Assembly (NCBI GenBank): GCA_026225565.1
Contig: JAMFTA010000022.1
Location: 1 to 64,000, forward strand
DNA length: 64,000 nucleotides
Reading direction: 5' to 3'
Source of the DNA: Caulobacter sp.
GTDB lineage: Bacteria; Pseudomonadota; Alphaproteobacteria; Caulobacterales; Caulobacteraceae
Below, piece by piece: positions 25,394-33,573 of the stretch (the stretch's first letter is position 1; each line of letters starts with the position of its first letter). The notes under the pieces were generated by a model. That model saw only the letters and a list, made by a program, of their open reading frames with translations. It ran no database searches and had not been told where the DNA came from. A program made the position numbers and the translations under genes.

Positions 25394-26300
25394 CACATCC
25401 GGCCAGATCGTCTTCGCGCACGGTGACGGCGGCGGCCCCGATGCGGGCGGAACGACGCTGCACATAGGCGCCGGGATCCACCGCCTTCCACTTTAAGGGA
25501 CTGGGCAGGATGGCGGCCAGGCGCGCCGCCTCGCCGGGAGATAGGTCGCGAGCATCCTTGTGGAAATAGCGCTGCGCCGCCGCCTCGGCGCCATAGGTCC
25601 CAGGACCCCATTCCACCACATTCAGATAGACCTCCAGGATGCGGCGCTTGCCCCAGATCGCCTCCTCCAAGACGGTGAAGCCAGCCTCCAGCCCCTTCCT
25701 CAGATAGTCCCGGCCGGGCCACAGGAAGACGTTCTTCGCGGTCTGCTGACTGATCGTGGAGCCGCCGCGCACCTTGCCGGGGCGGCGCTCGTTATGGATG
25801 GCCGCCTTGCGCATGGCCTGAAAGTCAAAGCCGCGGTGGGTGCAGAACCGCGCATCCTCCGCCGCGATCACCGCCTGGGGCAGGGCCGGGGCGATATCGC
25901 CAAGGCCGCGCCAGGATTTGGCCAAGCCTTGGCCTTGCGCCAGCCGCTCGACCATCAACAGGGTGATCGGGGGCGGGAGCCACTTGTAGATCAGCGTCAG
26001 CGCCGGCGGTGCGGCGAAGAGCAGGAGCATGATAGCCAAGAGGATCGATCCGATCGGCGACCGCCCGGCAGGCAGGGTGCGCGCCGGCGCGCCGGCGGGC
26101 TCAGGCTCTGGGCCGAGATCCGGCGCAGCGGACTCCGAAGGCGGCGGCGGTTCAGGGGCGGTCGCCAAATCATCCGGCGGCGCTTGGGTCGGCTCAGGCG
26201 CCAGCTCTGGAAGCTCCGGCCACATCGTCGGTTCGGGTAGATTCGGCGTCTCGTCTGGGCTTGCGGTCGCGATCGGCATGTCGTCTTCGGTGTCGCTCAC
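25383..26300 (-). CDS. mtgA: Monofunctional peptidoglycan glycosyltransferase with acidic N-terminal tail
   Basis: MtgA polymerises lipid II into glycan strands without a transpeptidase domain. The GT51 motifs are clear: [17 protein letters not shown] with the catalytic Glu, [34 protein letters not shown], and [16 protein letters not shown] single membrane segment lies at about residues 85-107. Before it is an unusual cytoplasmic tail of about 80 residues, rich in Pro, Glu and Asp. E. coli MtgA has only a short tail (about 242 residues in total against 305 here). Confidence 0.93.
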   Translation of the reverse strand: MSDTEDDMPIATASPDETPNLPEPTMWPELPELAPEPTQAPPDDLATAPEPPPPSESAAPDLGPEPEPAGAPARTLPAGRSPIGSILLAIMLLLFAAPPALTLIYKWLPPPITLLMVERLAQGQGLAKSWRGLGDIAPALPQAVIAAEDARFCTHRGFDFQAMRKAAIHNERRPGKVRGGSTISQQTAKNVFLWPGRDYLRKGLEAGFTVLEEAIWGKRRILEVYLNVVEWGPGTYGAEAAAQRYFHKDARDLSPGEAARLAAILPSPLKWKAVDPGAYVQRRSARIGAAAVTVREDDLAGCVRR

Positions 26301-26384
26301 GCCAACTTGCCCTTGCCTTGACCCTGGGTGGCGATGCTAGCACGCCGTCTTGCCCCGCACGCCCTTTTGGATGTGAGAGACCCC

Positions 26385-27050
26385 ATGCACCTCGCTGAAG
26401 CCGTCGCCAAACGCATCTCGGTGCGCGCCTTCCGCCCCGATCCGGTGCCCGCCGAAACGGTGCGGGCGATCCTGGAGGCCGCCCAGCGCGCGCCCTCGGG
26501 CGGAAATCTTCAGCCTTGGCGGGTGCACGCCCTGGCGGGCGAGCCCCTGACGGCGCTGAAGGCCGCGGCCATGGCCAAGATGGCCGAGGGCAGCGAGGAG
26601 CCGGAATACGACGTCTATCCGCCCAATCTCTGGGAGCCTCTGCGCACCCGGCGCTTTGAGTGCGGCGAGGACCTCTACGCCACGATCGGCGTGCCCCGCG
26701 AAGACAAGCCGGCGCGCCTGCGCCAGTTGGCCAAGAACGTCGAGCTGTTCGGCGCGCCGGTGGGCCTGTTCTTCACCCTCGACCGCAAGGTGGGACGGCC
26801 TCAGTGGGCGGACGTGGGCATGTTCATGCAGACCATCATGCTCTTGGCCGTCGAGGCGGGCTTGGACACGTGCGCTCAGGAATTCTGGGCCCGCCTGCCA
26901 CAGACGGTGAGCGCGGCGCTGAACCTGCCGGCGCACGAGATGCTGTTCTGCGGCATGGCGCTGGGCTGGCGCGACACCGACGCCCCCATCAACACCCTGC
27001 GCACCCGTCGCGACCCGTTCGAGGCGTTCGCGACCATGCGGGGGTTTTGA
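26385..27050 (+). CDS. Nitroreductase family flavoprotein
   Basis: The 221-residue product has the nitroreductase pattern: VAKRISVRAFRPDPVPAETV with the FMN-contacting R-S-x-R-type start, ILEAAQRAPSGGNLQPWRVH, an FMQTIMLLAVEAGLDTCAQEFW helix region, and FCGMALGWRDTDAPINTLRTRR. These FMN enzymes reduce nitro-aromatics, quinones or flavins with NAD(P)H. ATG at 26385 (after GAGAG) is preferred over the upstream ATG at 26328. It is a single gene, divergent from mtgA. Confidence 0.9.
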   Translation: MHLAEAVAKRISVRAFRPDPVPAETVRAILEAAQRAPSGGNLQPWRVHALAGEPLTALKAAAMAKMAEGSEEPEYDVYPPNLWEPLRTRRFECGEDLYATIGVPREDKPARLRQLAKNVELFGAPVGLFFTLDRKVGRPQWADVGMFMQTIMLLAVEAGLDTCAQEFWARLPQTVSAALNLPAHEMLFCGMALGWRDTDAPINTLRTRRDPFEAFATMRGF

Positions 27051-27202
27051 ACGCCTAGTCATTCTTGGAGCATGAACTCGTGGGGCGAAGCCGATCCGGG
27101 GACGCAGGGATCGCCCAACCCTCGTCCAAGCCCCGACATCTCTCGACGGGGCGGAGATATGCTGTAGCTTTCGCCCGCAAACAGAGGACGAAGGCCACCA
27201 TC

Positions 27203-27799
27203 ATGAGGCGCCACGCTCTGAAACTCGCCGTCCTGGCGACGCTGACCGCCCTTCCCGCCCTGGCGCAAATTCCCGCCGAAAACATTCGCGGCAAGGTCAG
27301 GGCGCTGGAGGGGGACAGGCTGACCGTCGCCACCCGCGAGGGCCGGACCGCTATCGTCACCCTCTCTCAGGACTGGAGCGTGGCGGTGACCAGGCCTTTG
27401 GACATCAGGGCCATCAAGCCGGGCGACGTCATCGGCGTCGCCGAGATCGAAACTTCCGGCGGCGGCCAGTGCCTGGAAGCGCACCTGTTTCCCCCCGGGA
27501 CGAAGACGAGTCAGGGCCACTATCCGTGGGATCTGAAGCCTGGCGCCAGCATGACCAGGGGCGCCGTCATCCGCGTGGCCGCGGCCCCCCGGGGCCGCGC
27601 CTTGGAGATCGGCTATCCCGCCGGAACGCGCCATATCGTGGTGCCGCCGACCGCGCCCGTGGTGGCGATCGGCGCGGGCGACCGAATGATGTTGAAGCCA
27701 GGCGTGTCCCTGTTCATTCAGCCGATCAGGACCCCAGACGGCGGCTGGGCGGCGGATCGGGTGCTGATCGGCGAAAAGGACCAGGCCCCGCCGATGTAG
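27203..27799 (+). CDS. Secreted hypothetical protein, DUF5666-like N-terminal part
   Basis: The 198-residue product has a signal peptide ending ALPALAQ (cleavage near residue 22). The mature part opens IRGKVRALEGDRLTVATREG, like the small beta-barrel repeats of DUF5666-type proteins. A conserved-looking HLFPPGTK, YPWDLKPGASMTRGAVI stretch and an IVVPPTAPVV segment follow. I cannot assign a function. It lies alone between the nitroreductase and a convergent TetR gene. Confidence 0.65.
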   Translation: MRRHALKLAVLATLTALPALAQIPAENIRGKVRALEGDRLTVATREGRTAIVTLSQDWSVAVTRPLDIRAIKPGDVIGVAEIETSGGGQCLEAHLFPPGTKTSQGHYPWDLKPGASMTRGAVIRVAAAPRGRALEIGYPAGTRHIVVPPTAPVVAIGAGDRMMLKPGVSLFIQPIRTPDGGWAADRVLIGEKDQAPPM

Positions 27800-27823
27800 G
27801 CCTGCGTCCCCATGCGTGCGCGG

Positions 27824-28480
27824 TCAGTCGGGCCAAAGATCCTGCACCGAGCCCTTGCGGTTCAACATGCGCGCCGCGCGCTTGACCACCGCCAACAAAC
27901 GCTCGGTGCGGCCCTCGCTGTCGTAGGCGAGGCGCGCGCGGGAAAGCCCCTCCAGCATGAAGCGGGCGAGGTCGCGACCGGCCTGGAGCCTGGGACTCTG
28001 GCCGCCCTGCACCAGATCGAACAGGCGGCTTCCCACTTCGGCCCGGTCGAAGGCGTCCTGGGCGGGCGCCAGATATTTGCGGACCAGGGCGTCCGTGCGC
28101 GCCGCCCGCTCCAGCTCGGCGAAGGCGACGAAGGGGGGTTCCTGAAGCAGTCGCCAATAGCTGTCGATGGCGTAGTCGGTGCGGTCGGCCCCGCGGGGCG
28201 CCTGGTCCACCGCCGCCTGCAACAGCTTCTCCCGCGCCGCCTGGATGTGGGGCACGACCGCCTCCATCAGCGCCTCGCGATCGGGGACGTGATAGAGCAT
28301 GGCGCCGCGGGTCAGCGTCGCCGCCTCCGCGACCTGGGCATGGCCAGACGCCTGGTAGCCGCCGTCGGCATAAAGCCGCATGGCGGCGTCCAAAATTCGA
28401 GCCCGTGTACGCCGGCTCTTGGGACTGTCGGGAACCTCGCGCGGGGCAAGGTCTTTAATTTTCAAGGGCTCGCTCGCCAT
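27824..28480 (-). CDS. TetR family transcriptional regulator
   Basis: The 218-residue product has an N-terminal TetR helix-turn-helix: TRARILDAAMRLYADGGYQA followed by QVAEAATLTRGAMLYHVPDREALMEAV (residues about 25-75). The C-terminal ligand domain is not assignable. The nearest divergent neighbour is a glycosyltransferase gene 200 bases away; whether it is the target is unknown. Confidence 0.9.
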   Translation of the reverse strand: MASEPLKIKDLAPREVPDSPKSRRTRARILDAAMRLYADGGYQASGHAQVAEAATLTRGAMLYHVPDREALMEAVVPHIQAAREKLLQAAVDQAPRGADRTDYAIDSYWRLLQEPPFVAFAELERAARTDALVRKYLAPAQDAFDRAEVGSRLFDLVQGGQSPRLQAGRDLARFMLEGLSRARLAYDSEGRTERLLAVVKRAARMLNRKGSVQDLWPD

Positions 28481-28684
28481 TGCAGCCTTTGTGTTGCACT
28501 GCGAAACCCTGCAGATAATCGACCCTTGCCCCGGACGCCAGCGTTTAGAATACTGGAAACCGCTCGCCTCGACCGCAGATTGGCTCTATGACCGCTGGGT
28601 GCGCAGACTGCTCAACGAACAGTTTCGTCTATTCCCGTTGCGGGGCCCGCGCGCGACGGCGCGTCGGGGCGAGGGCGCGCGTTG

Positions 28685-29827
28685 ATGCGGGTGCTGATCG
28701 CCACAGACGCCTGGGAGCCCCAGGTCAACGGGGTCGTCCGCACCCTGACCCGCACCATCGCCGAACTGCGCGCCATGGGGCACGAGGTGGAGGTGGTCTC
28801 TCCCGACCAGTTCACCACCCTGCCCATGCCCACCTACCCGGAAATCCGCCTGGCCATGGGCGCCTATGAGCCCATGCAGGAACGTTTCAAGGCCTTCGAG
28901 CCCGAAGCCATCCACATCGCCACCGAGGGCCCGGTGGGGCTGGCGGCGCGGCGCCTGTGCATCGAGTGGAAGCTGCCCTTCACCACCAGCTATCACACTC
29001 GCTTTCCCGAATATCTGTCCGCCCGCATCCCAGCGCCCATCGCGGCGGGCTATGCCTATGTGCGCTGGTTCCACCGTCCCTCGGGCCGGGTGATGGTGGC
29101 CACCCCGACCATGCGCGAGGAGCTGGACAAGCGCGGTTTTCGCAACCTCTCCCAATGGTCCAGGGGCGTGGACACTGACATCTTCAAACCCCGTGACCCC
29201 AGCGGCCCCTATGCCCATATCTTCGACGGTCTGGCTCGGCCGATCTTCCTCAACGTCGGGCGGGTGGCGGTGGAGAAGAACATCGAGGCCTTCCTGGAGC
29301 TGGATCTGCCTGGCTCCAAGGTGGTGGTGGGGGACGGGCCCCAGCGGGAAGCGCTGATCGAGAAGCACCCCGACGTCTTCTTCGCCGGCGCCCGGTTTGG
29401 CGATGAGCTGGCGGCGTTTTTCGCCGAGGCCGATGTGTTTGTGTTCCCCTCGCTCACCGACACCTTCGGCCTGGTTCTACTGGAGGCCATGGCCACGGGC
29501 ACCCCGGTGGCCGGCTATCCCGCGCCGGGTCCAGTGGATATCGTGCCCGGGTCGGGGGCGGGCTTCGTCGACGAGGATTTGCGACAAGCCTGCCTGGATT
29601 GCCTGACCCTGGATCGAGCCGCCGTGCGCGCCTACGCCATGAAATTCTCTTGGCGCGCCTCGGCCGAGGAGTTCTTCCGCAACCTGCAGCCCTACCCCGA
29701 GCCGGAGAAGACCCGTTTTTGGAAGCGTCTGCGGCGATTGACGCGCCTGCGCCGCCGTCGGGAGGCGGCGCCCAGGTCGGTCGCGCCCCGCGCCGAGGCG
29801 GCTGACGCTCTAGCGATCGACCTCTGA
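28685..29827 (+). CDS. GT4 family glycosyltransferase (mannosyl/glucosyl type)
   Basis: The 380-residue product has the two-domain GT-B layout: LIATDAWEPQVNGVVRTLTR start, TSYHTRFPEYLSARI, RGVDTDIFKPR, ILNVGRVAVEKN-like FLNVGRVAVEKNIEAFLEL, and the donor-site motif FPSLTDTFGLVLLEAMATG. This resembles GDP-mannose-dependent alpha-mannosyltransferases and glycolipid glucosyltransferases. The C-terminus is an Arg-rich tail (KRLRRLTRLRRRR), which suggests membrane-surface attachment. A TTG at 28682 is an alternative start. Confidence 0.9.
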   Translation: MRVLIATDAWEPQVNGVVRTLTRTIAELRAMGHEVEVVSPDQFTTLPMPTYPEIRLAMGAYEPMQERFKAFEPEAIHIATEGPVGLAARRLCIEWKLPFTTSYHTRFPEYLSARIPAPIAAGYAYVRWFHRPSGRVMVATPTMREELDKRGFRNLSQWSRGVDTDIFKPRDPSGPYAHIFDGLARPIFLNVGRVAVEKNIEAFLELDLPGSKVVVGDGPQREALIEKHPDVFFAGARFGDELAAFFAEADVFVFPSLTDTFGLVLLEAMATGTPVAGYPAPGPVDIVPGSGAGFVDEDLRQACLDCLTLDRAAVRAYAMKFSWRASAEEFFRNLQPYPEPEKTRFWKRLRRLTRLRRRREAAPRSVAPRAEAADALAIDL

Positions 29828-29830
29828 CGC

Positions 29831-29859
29831 TTGAGTTCTATGGCTTCAAAGTCTTAAAT
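29831..29859 (+). promoter_or_regulatory. Sigma-70-like promoter placing the start site at the monooxygenase ATG
   Basis: TTGAGT (29831-29836), a 17-bp spacer, then TTAAAT (29854-29859) sit in a short AT-rich island. Transcription would begin near 29865-29867, which is the ATG of the next gene, and there is no Shine-Dalgarno sequence. The boxes match the consensus at 4 of 6 positions each, so this is a moderate prediction. Confidence 0.45.
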
Positions 29860-29864
29860 TAAAA

Positions 29865-30167
29865 ATGATCGTCTTCATCAATGTTTTCCACGTCGATCCC
29901 GCTAACCAGCAACGGGTTGTCGATATATTGACCCAGGTTACGGAAGAGATCGTCAGCAAGGCGACGGGTTTCGTCTCCTCCACACTTCACCGCAGCACGG
30001 ACGGCGCCAAGGTCACCATGTACGCCCGCTGGAGCAGCCTCGCCGATTACGAAGCCATGCGGCAGGATCCGGCGCCGCGCCCATTTCTCGAAGCGGCGCT
30101 TTCCATCGCCAGGTTCGATCCCGGCATGTACGAGGTGGTTCAGGAATTCAGGCCGCCCAATCCGTAA
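29865..30167 (+). CDS. Antibiotic biosynthesis monooxygenase (ABM) domain protein
   Basis: The 100-residue product has the dimeric ferredoxin-like ABM fold: VFINVFHVDPANQQRVVDIL, GFVSSTLHRSTDGAKVTMYARW and DYEAMRQDP. ABM proteins act as cofactor-free oxygenases on quinol-like substrates or as small enzyme partners. No ribosome site precedes the ATG, and the upstream 30 bases are unusually AT-rich (cttaaattaaaa). Codon use also looks softer than in the neighbours, so transfer is possible. Confidence 0.85.
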   Translation: MIVFINVFHVDPANQQRVVDILTQVTEEIVSKATGFVSSTLHRSTDGAKVTMYARWSSLADYEAMRQDPAPRPFLEAALSIARFDPGMYEVVQEFRPPNP

Positions 30168-30176
30168 GCGGCGGGC

Positions 30177-31415
30177 TCAGAGCCCCAGGGCCTGCGGCGC
30201 GCGCAGCTGCCCTTCCCACTTGGCCACGGCGCTGGCCGCCACCGAATTGCCCAGCACATTGGTGGCGGTGCGACCCATATCCAGGAAGTGGTCCACCGCC
30301 AGGATCAACACCAGGCCGGACTCGGGTATCTTGAAATAGGCCAGGGTGGCGGCGATCACCACCAGGGAGGCGCGGGGCACCCCGGCTATGCCCTTTGAGG
30401 TGACCATCAGGATCAGCATCATGCTCATCAATTGCGAGAGGGTCAGGTGAACCCCATAGGCCTGCGCGATGAACAGGGTGGCGAAGGTGCAATAGATCAT
30501 CGAGCCGTCGAGATTGAACGAATAGCCCAAAGGCAGGACGAAACTGGCCACCCGGTTGGAGACGCCAAATTCCTCCAGCCGCTCCAGGGTCAGGGGATAG
30601 GCGGCCTCGGACGTGGCGGTGGAGAAGGCCAGGAGCAGGGGCTCGCGCAGCGACTTCACCAGGGCGAAGACCCTGGGGCCGATCACGAGGAACCCGGCGA
30701 GGACGATCACTGTCCATAAAAAACCCAAGGCGGAATAGAACTCTCCCACGAAAACGGCGTAGGTGGCGAGAATCCCCAGACCCTGGGTGGTCACCGTGGC
30801 GGCGATGGCCCCAAACACCGCCAGGGGTGCGAACAGCATCACATAGTTGGTGACCTTCAGCATCAGGTGGCCGACCTGCTCGACGAGGGTCAGGAGGCCC
30901 CGCACCCGCTCGCCGAGGGCTCCCATGGCCACCCCGGCGAACACCGAGAAGACGACGATCTGCAAGATCTCGTTCTTGCCCATGGCGTCGATCACCGAGG
31001 TCGGGAAGACGTGGGCCACAAAGTCCTTCAGGGACAGGCTCGACTGCACATCGCTCGCCGCCGCCGCGCCGGCCGCCAGATGCAGCCCCGAGCCGGGGTG
31101 CAGGAGGCTCGCCAAAACCAAGCCGATCAAGAGGGAGGCGAAGGAGGCGGTGAGGAACCAGGCCATGGTCTTCAGCCCCACCCGCCCCACCGACGCCGCA
31201 TCTCCCATGTGGGCGATGCCGCCGATCAAGGTGGCGATCACCAGGGGGGCGATGATCATCTTGATCAGGCGCAGGAAGACGTCGGTGATCAGGGAGAAAT
31301 AGCCGGCGGCGTCCTTGACGGCCACCGGATCGTGGATCGCCCCATGGCAGAGCCACCCCGCAACCAGGCCCAAGACCATCCCGAGCAATATATAGAGGGT
31401 GAATCGGCGCGGCAT
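30177..31415 (-). CDS. Dicarboxylate/amino acid:cation symporter (DAACS/GltP-DctA family)
   Basis: The 412-residue product is an SLC1-type transporter. It has about eight hydrophobic segments and two re-entrant loops, with the family motifs AFSTATSEAAYPLTLE (serine-rich loop HP1), SFNLDGSMIYCTFATLF (TM7) and VDHFLDMGRTATNVLGN (TM8, Asp and Arg substrate contacts). It imports glutamate, aspartate or C4-dicarboxylates with cations. It converges on the ABM gene and is divergent from the OprB-type porin gene; a shared nutrient theme is possible. Confidence 0.93.
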   Translation of the reverse strand: MPRRFTLYILLGMVLGLVAGWLCHGAIHDPVAVKDAAGYFSLITDVFLRLIKMIIAPLVIATLIGGIAHMGDAASVGRVGLKTMAWFLTASFASLLIGLVLASLLHPGSGLHLAAGAAAASDVQSSLSLKDFVAHVFPTSVIDAMGKNEILQIVVFSVFAGVAMGALGERVRGLLTLVEQVGHLMLKVTNYVMLFAPLAVFGAIAATVTTQGLGILATYAVFVGEFYSALGFLWTVIVLAGFLVIGPRVFALVKSLREPLLLAFSTATSEAAYPLTLERLEEFGVSNRVASFVLPLGYSFNLDGSMIYCTFATLFIAQAYGVHLTLSQLMSMMLILMVTSKGIAGVPRASLVVIAATLAYFKIPESGLVLILAVDHFLDMGRTATNVLGNSVAASAVAKWEGQLRAPQALGL

Positions 31416-31560
31416 CGAGCATCCTCGGCGGTCAAGCTTTGCTCCTTCGCCCGAAGCGGGTATGGGCGCAAGCCGCGCGCCGATTATCGAGCGTCAAGGC
31501 GAAGCTGGGATCATTTGTCATGGACGGTCGTTAGACCTCGTGACCACGGGGGCGACGATC

Positions 31561-32898
31561 ATGAACGGCATCTATCCACTCGCCGCTGCGGCGGTTTTCG
31601 CCCTGGCCCCCGCCGCGGCCCTGGCCGACGACCCCAGCGCGATCGTCGGCGGCGGCGCGGACGATGCGTTCGCCGTGCATGGCCAAGCCACCCTGGTCGA
31701 GCAATATCACCCAAGGTTCGCCTCCCCCTATCGCGGCGCCCAGAGCCTGGATCCCGGCCAGCGGGGAGAGGAGACGACGGACCTCACCGCCTATCTGGGG
31801 GTGCGCCCTTGGCGCGGCGCCGAGCTGTGGTTCGATCCCGAGATCGACCAGGGGTTCGGCCTCAGCGACACCCTGGGCGTCGACGGCTTCACCAGCGCGG
31901 AGGCCTATAAGGTTGGCAAGAGCTCACCCTATCCCAAGATTCAGCGCCTGTTCCTGCGCCAGACCATCGATCTCGGCGGTCCCTCGGAAAAGGTCGAGGC
32001 GGACATGAACCAGTTCGCCGGAACGCAGACCCAGAATCACCTTGTGTTGACGGTCGGCAAGATGAGCGTGGTGGATATCTTCGACACCAACAAATACGCC
32101 CACGACTCCAAGAACGACTTCCTCAACTGGGCGCTCGTGGACACCGGCACCTTCGACTACGCGGCCGACGCCTGGGGCTATACCTATGGCGGCGCGGCGG
32201 AGTGGTATCGGGGCCCCTGGACCCTGCGCGTCGGGGCGTTCGACCTTTCGGGCGTGCCCAACAACAAAAACCTCGACAAGACCTTCCACCAGTACCAGCT
32301 CGAAGGGGAGGTGGAGCGGCGTTTCAGCCTGTTCGGCCGTCCGGGGGCGGTGCGGATCACCGGCTTTCTGACCCGCGGCCGCATGGCGCTTTATGACGAC
32401 GCTGTCGCCGCTGCGGCCGCCACGGGCGATGCGGCCGCCCTGGCCCCGGTTCGCCACTATCACAGCCGCACCGGGCTTTCCTTCAACGCTGAGCAGGAGG
32501 TCGCCGACGATCTGGGCCTGTTCGCCCGCGGCGGCCATGCGGATGGAAAGTACGAGGGCTATGAGTTCACCGACATGTCCGACACCTTCGCGGCCGGCCT
32601 GTCGCTGAAGGGGACGCGCTGGGGCCGCAAGGACGATGTGGTGGGCTTGGCCGGCATCCTGGATGGGGCGTCCAGCGAGGCGAAGGCCTATTTCAACGCG
32701 GGCGGTCTGGGGATTTTAGCCGGCGACGGAGCCCTGCCCCACCCTGGCGTGGAGAAGATCATCGAGACCTATTACAGCCTGCCGGTGGCGAAATTCACCC
32801 ACGTGACCCTGGATTATCAGTTCGTTGACAATCCCGCTTTCAACCGCGATCGCGGTCCGGTCTCGGTGTTCGCCCTGCGTCTGCACAGCCAACTCTGA
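31561..32898 (+). CDS. OprB-family carbohydrate-selective porin
   Basis: The 445-residue product has a signal peptide ending PAAALA and a beta-barrel pattern. OprB signatures are seen: HGQATLVEQYHPRF, the TDLTAYLGVRPWRGAELWFDPE stretch, QRLFLRQTIDLGG, TVGKMSVVDIFDTNKYAHD, DFLNWALVDTGTFDYA and the C-terminal HVTLDYQFVDNPAFNRDRG. It should form an outer-membrane channel for sugars or small organic acids. The ATG at 31561 gives a good signal peptide; the upstream open frame is not needed. Confidence 0.88.
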   Translation: MNGIYPLAAAAVFALAPAAALADDPSAIVGGGADDAFAVHGQATLVEQYHPRFASPYRGAQSLDPGQRGEETTDLTAYLGVRPWRGAELWFDPEIDQGFGLSDTLGVDGFTSAEAYKVGKSSPYPKIQRLFLRQTIDLGGPSEKVEADMNQFAGTQTQNHLVLTVGKMSVVDIFDTNKYAHDSKNDFLNWALVDTGTFDYAADAWGYTYGGAAEWYRGPWTLRVGAFDLSGVPNNKNLDKTFHQYQLEGEVERRFSLFGRPGAVRITGFLTRGRMALYDDAVAAAAATGDAAALAPVRHYHSRTGLSFNAEQEVADDLGLFARGGHADGKYEGYEFTDMSDTFAAGLSLKGTRWGRKDDVVGLAGILDGASSEAKAYFNAGGLGILAGDGALPHPGVEKIIETYYSLPVAKFTHVTLDYQFVDNPAFNRDRGPVSVFALRLHSQL

Positions 32899-32909
32899 GG
32901 CCGATGGCC

Positions 32910-32936
32910 AAAAAGGCGTGAAAAAAGCTGAAAAAA
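32910..32936 (+). promoter_or_regulatory. Three phased A-tracts upstream of the HU gene (curved DNA)
   Basis: A-runs at 32910-32914, 32921-32926 and 32931-32936 start 11 and 10 bases apart, i.e. one helical turn. Such phasing bends DNA. The site lies about 85 bp before the HU start, just after the porin gene stop. A GTCAC-agc-GTGAC inverted repeat follows at 32952-32964. Confidence 0.6.
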
Positions 32937-33019
32937 GCCTTCCCGCGCTGCGTCACAGCGTGACAGGGCTTGAGCTTTTCGCCAAGGTGGCCGCTTGAAT
33001 CACTGATTGGAGCTACCCC

Positions 33020-33298
33020 ATGAACACCGCTGAGCTCGTCGATCTTCTCGCCGCCAAGGACGAAAAGATCACCAAGGCCCAAGCCAAGGCCCTGGTTGAC
33101 GGCGTCTTCACCGCGATCCGCGACGCGGCGGTCAAGGGCGAAGAAGTAAGCCTGCCGGGCTTTGGCAAGTTTAAGGTTCAGGACAAGCCGGCCCGCACCG
33201 GCCGCAATCCCCGCACTGGCGAGACCGTGGACATCGCCGCCAGCAAGAAGCTCGCCTTCCAGCCGGCCAAGGCTCTGAAAGACGCCCTCGCCGCCTAA
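33020..33298 (+). CDS. HU-type histone-like DNA-binding protein
   Basis: The 92-residue product is a full HU/IHF-fold subunit: NTAELVDLLAAKDEKITKAQ start, the LPGFGKFKVQDKPARTGRNP arm with the DNA-intercalating Pro in RNPRTGE, and FQPAKALKDALA at the end. HU dimers bend and compact the chromosome. Its own upstream region has phased A-tracts and an inverted repeat, and a 10-bp hairpin follows the gene, so it is likely a single-gene unit. Confidence 0.96.
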   Translation: MNTAELVDLLAAKDEKITKAQAKALVDGVFTAIRDAAVKGEEVSLPGFGKFKVQDKPARTGRNPRTGETVDIAASKKLAFQPAKALKDALAA

Positions 33299-33333
33299 TC
33301 GGCGCCGAGGCGCGCTCTCATTGAAAAATTGTG

Positions 33334-33363
33334 ATCGGCGAGTGCGGCTTCGGACTCGCCGAT
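33334..33363 (+). terminator. Terminator hairpin after the HU gene
   Basis: A perfect 10-bp stem, atcggcgagt (33334-33343) with actcgccgat (33354-33363), loop gcggcttcgg, is followed by tgcattt. It lies 36 bases after the HU stop. The rest of 33364-33573 is GC-rich without visible genes or tRNA. Confidence 0.65.
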
Positions 33364-33573
33364 TGCATTTCAGCCCCTCGTCTGCGCGACCGCGCCTCGG
33401 CTTTTTTGCAGGCGCCGCCACAAAAAGAACCGCGCCCGCCGCGCCCGCCGCGAACGGCGAAAGCGACGGACGCGAGGGACTTTGGACCTCCATCCAAGAA
33501 CTGCACATTGCCCCCACCGGGCAAAGGATTCTAATCACTAGGGCGTGAGAACGGCTCATCGAGCTGTGAGAGG

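Noticed and set aside
33300-33573. tRNA gene after HU (seen next to HU in some bacteria)
   Set aside because: No D-loop/T-loop pattern such as GGTTCGAATCC could be found; only a hairpin and GC-rich DNA.
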